From positions 109,710-173,709 of the forward strand of contig NW_027183614.1 of NCBI RefSeq assembly GCF_041296385.1: DNA of 64,000 bases, written 5' to 3'. Below, piece after piece: positions 61,306 through 64,000 of the stretch; the first letter of the stretch is position 1; each line of letters begins with the position of its first letter. This DNA comes from Aphelocoma coerulescens. Taxonomy: Eukaryota; Chordata; Aves; Passeriformes; Corvidae. A program made the position numbers and the translations under genes. The notes beneath the pieces are model-generated. The model searched no databases, had not been told where the DNA came from, and saw nothing but the letters and a program-made list of their open reading frames with translations.

Positions 61306-63573
61306 TTGCTGTCTATGAAGTAGAGGAAAGAAGCTAGTGAGACGCACTTTCTTTCTCAACTCCATAGAGCGCATCCTTCTCTCAAGGTGGCAGAGTCCTT
61401 GGCGGAAGTGAAGCATCTGCAGCTGCAGTTCAGACTGAGAGATGTGCCAGGACAGGAAACATTTGCTGACCTTCCCTGTTCCCTGTGCAACATGATTCTC
61501 GCATCCCAGTCACTTTCACATACCTTCGGTATCCCTGAGTCCAAGCAGCTAAAGCTCACAGAGACAGAAGTGTCAGGAAGGAAAACGTTCCAAAAGCACC
61601 CCCTTCTCTTATCAGCATATAAATTGTGCACAACAGGCTGCGGCACCGAACCTTCCTTCTCAGATAGACATGCCATCACACTTTTCACTCTTGCAGCTCG
61701 GTTGAAAAGCTCCAGCAGCTGCTCCCGCAATAGCAAAAGGTTCTAGAAGTGAAAGCCAGTTTGGGGCTGCACCTTCTCCTTGCCGCATGTAAGCCACACC
61801 AAACTCCCTGATGCACTCTGTCCTCCCCTTCTCAAAGGAGTAGACGGTGGCATCAGGACACACCTGTGTCCCAGCAGCTGGGTGCCCAGCCGGGAGCAGG
61901 AGCAGGGCTGGGGCTGCTCCCAAAGTTGCCCCGCCCCAATGCCAGAGCCGGACATATGCTGAGGGGGGGCTGGATCAGGCTTTATTGTCCAGCTGCATGC
62001 CAGGAGTGAGCACAAAATCTACCTGCATTCTCTGCAGCATGCCATCCTGGAGCAGAGCCATTGCCAAAGGAAGCCGTCAGCCCGTGCCAAGCCAGTGCCG
62101 GAGTGGGATCCTAGCAGCACCTGTGGAAGCCGGGAGAGAGGAGCCCACCTGGAGCAGGTTCGTGCAGGATTAATCATCCCGTGGCTTCCCACCAGGGTCC
62201 TGTTGCTTCCAAAAGGCCCCACAGTGTCACTGTGGCCCCTCGGTTCCACCAGGTTCCATAGCGTCACTGTGGTGCCCAGGGTTCCGTCAGCTTCGCCAGC
62301 ATCCCCACGGTCTGCAGAGCTCCCCGAGCTTCTGTGGTGTCACAGTGGAGGCAGGGTTGCATCAGGTTCCATAGCATCAGCACGGTCTCCAGGGCTCCCA
62401 GAGGTTCTGTGGTGTCACAGTGGAGGCAGGGTTGCATCAGGTTCCATAGCATCACCACAGTCTCCAGGGCTCCCTGAGCTTCTGTGGTGTCACAGTGGAG
62501 GCAGGGTTGCATCAGGTTCCATAGCATCAGCACGGTCTCCAGGGCTCCCAGAGGTTCTGTGGTGTCACAGAGGAGGCAGGGTTGCATCAGGTTCCATAGC
62601 ATCACCACGGTCTCCAGGGCTCCAAGAGCTTCTGTGGTGTCACAGAGGAGGCAGGGTTGCATCAGGTTCAATAGCATCAGCACGGTCTCCAGGGCTCCCC
62701 TGAGCTTCTGTGGTGGTGTCACAGAGGAGCCAGGCTTCCTTGTAGTTCCCCAGCATCACAAAGGCTCTCCTGGGAGCCACGGGTCACAAAGCACCGTGGG
62801 CTCTGTGCAGCATTGCTGTGTCACAATGGCCGCTGGCTTCCACGAGCCCCCGCAGTGTCCCAGTGGGCCCCGTGGCTTTAGGAGTGGGTGGCTGGGAGTT
62901 GGTGCCAGCGGCTGGGGGAGCAGCAGCAGGGACTGTGTGTGGACAGTGCCATGGCCACTTGTGTGGCCACTGGTGTCTCTGTGCCAGGCACAGCCGTGGT
63001 GTGTAACACCGGCTCTGGGTCCTTTGGCTGTGCAGGTGGCAGTCACGGCCTGGAGCAGGGCTGCTCCCGGGGGACAGCCTGGGGCAGGAGGCTGCTGGAG
63101 ATTCATTCCCCACACTCCTTGTCATGAGGTGCTCAGAGTGATTGGAAAGGCTGTTGGCAGCAGGCAGTTCTCTGGGTTCAAGCTGTGGAGCTGTCAGCGG
63201 GAATGCAAAGGCCAAGCTGGTGAGCCTTTTGTCCTGGTGCCTTTAGTGTGTGAGCAGTCCCTGGTGCCGTTGTCTTTGGATCCTGAGTGTGGGAGAGGCA
63301 AGGCTTAGGATGGTGCGTAGAGCTGAGAAGGAAAGTGCCGAGAGCAGCGTGTGTGCTGCTGCTTTGAGGGGTGCAGTTGAAGTTGTAGGCAGCAAGAGCT
63401 TTCTCAGCTGGCCCTTTTGTGAGCTCTGCTTTTGCCAGATGACTTCCATCTTACCCTCTTACCATCTTAGCCTCTCATTTTTGCATATCCCAAACCCCCT
63501 TCCAAACATCCAGCAGCTGCTTGTAAAGAAGAAGTCCTAGAACAAAAAGCCAGTGCTGCCTTTCATAGCCCCT
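61306..63573 (+). repeat. Unit 29, 2268 bp, 5 nested copies, type B variant
   Basis: Nested array at 62326-62701. ATT at 62812-62814 as in type B, but 1915 is G where units 19, 23 and 25 have C. It is either an ancestral B before the change or a B converted at its right end. Confidence 0.97.
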
Positions 63574-64000
63574 TTGCTGTCTATGAAGTAGAGGAAAGAA
63601 GCTAGTGAGACGCACTTTCTTTCTCAACTCCATAGAGCGCATCCTTCTCTCAAGGTGGCAGAGTCCTTGGCGGAAGTGAAGCATCTGCAGCTGCAGTTCA
63701 GACTGAGAGATGTGCCAGGACAGGAAACATTTGCTGACCTTCCCTGTTCCCTGTGCAACATGATTCTCGCATCCCAGTCACTTTCACATACCTTCGGTAT
63801 CCCTGAGTCCAAGCAGCTAAAGCTCACAGAGACAGAAGTGTCAGGAAGGGAAACGTTCCAAAAGCACCCCCTTCTCTTATCAGCATATAAATTGTGCACA
63901 ACAGGCTGCGGCACCGAACCTTCCTTCTCAGATAGACATGCCATCACACTTTTCACTCTTGCAGCTCGGTTGAAAAGCTCCAGCAGCTGCTCCCGCAATA
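63574..64000 (+). repeat. Unit 30, partial (first 427 bp), cut by window edge
   Basis: 161 C, 227 T, 277 G (at 63850), 285 C. The 277 G is otherwise found only in unit 6, so this unit is not the C type expected after A B. The ABCD order therefore appears to break here. Confidence 0.95.

Larger units (their letters stand above)
1..64000. repeat. Macrosatellite array, 29.2 units of 2.04-2.27 kb
   Basis: Head-to-tail array filling the window. I set the phase at the TTGCTGTCTATGAAGTAG motif, which recurs once per unit. Units differ by few substitutions, by small indels and by whole 75 bp steps. Variant sites used in the unit entries are numbered as in unit 1: 161 (C/G), 227 (T/C), 277 (A/G), 285 (C/G), G run 658-664 (7 or 8 G), 936 (C/T), nested copy number at 1021-1396, 1507-1509 (CCC/ATT), 1569 (G/A), 1742 (G/A), 1915 (G/C) and 2151 (C/T). 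The common state is C,T,A,C,7,C,n,CCC,G,G,G,C. I found these by eye, and further silent differences may exist. No flank is present, so total array size is unknown. Confidence 0.98.

Noticed and set aside
1..64000. rDNA or histone-type tandem gene cluster
   Set aside because: No conserved rRNA, 5S, tRNA or histone sequence is visible in the 2.0-2.3 kb unit.
1..64000. Classical centromeric satellite with CENP-B box
   Set aside because: The unit is far longer than usual monomers and I saw no match to the CENP-B box core; higher-order structure alone does not prove centromere function.
1..64000. Complete artefact of assembly duplication
   Set aside because: Units carry ordered, repeated combinations of variants and length classes, including a chimeric unit; identical copying by an assembler would not produce this. 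Local errors in unit number remain possible.

Overview
The whole 64 kb window is one tandem array. It holds 29 complete units of about 2.04-2.27 kb, plus a 427 bp start of a 30th, all in the same orientation and nearly identical. No unique flanking DNA, inserted transposon, rRNA, tRNA or convincing protein-coding gene interrupts it, and it runs off both window edges. This is eukaryotic macrosatellite (megasatellite) DNA, not a prokaryotic locus. GC-rich, CA/TG-rich texture with GTGTCACAG-type minisatellite suggests a vertebrate, and I lean towards a bird. That assignment is inference only, because no diagnostic gene or element is present.

Layout of one unit (positions in unit 1, 1-2268). Positions 1-470 are AT-richer, with exon-like pieces on the minus strand. 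Positions 470-900 are GC-rich and contain a 7-G run and a minus-strand AATAAA. Positions 900-1020 and 1397-1570 are decayed copies of a 75 bp minisatellite. Positions 1021-1396 are the intact nested minisatellite. Positions 1570-2268 contain a plus-strand ATG frame, splice-like sites and a pyrimidine-rich tract. The nested minisatellite has exactly 2, 3, 4 or 5 full 75 bp copies per unit, so unit lengths fall into four classes: 2043, 2118, 2193 and 2268 bp. Three small indels add variants: -9 gives 2259, -3 gives 2115 and +1 gives 2194.

Units are not arranged at random. Using ten variant sites I could phase them into families. Two different two-unit blocks of 4311 bp are each repeated in tandem (17752-26373 and 28642-37263). 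From 37264 onward a four-unit higher-order repeat ABCD of 8770 bp appears. Its order is A B C D, A B C D/B, C D, A B. The D/B unit at 52611-54803 is a chimera whose switch point lies within about 182 bp, which is the expected product of one unequal crossover between out-of-register D and B units.

Elsewhere, adjacent variant sites show all four allele combinations within 66-124 bp, which points to gene conversion or repeated exchange. The most informative content is therefore a readable recombination record of a homogenising macrosatellite with a nested VNTR. The open frames listed are candidates only. Most lack ATG starts, and the one good ATG frame carries only amino-acid-changing variants.
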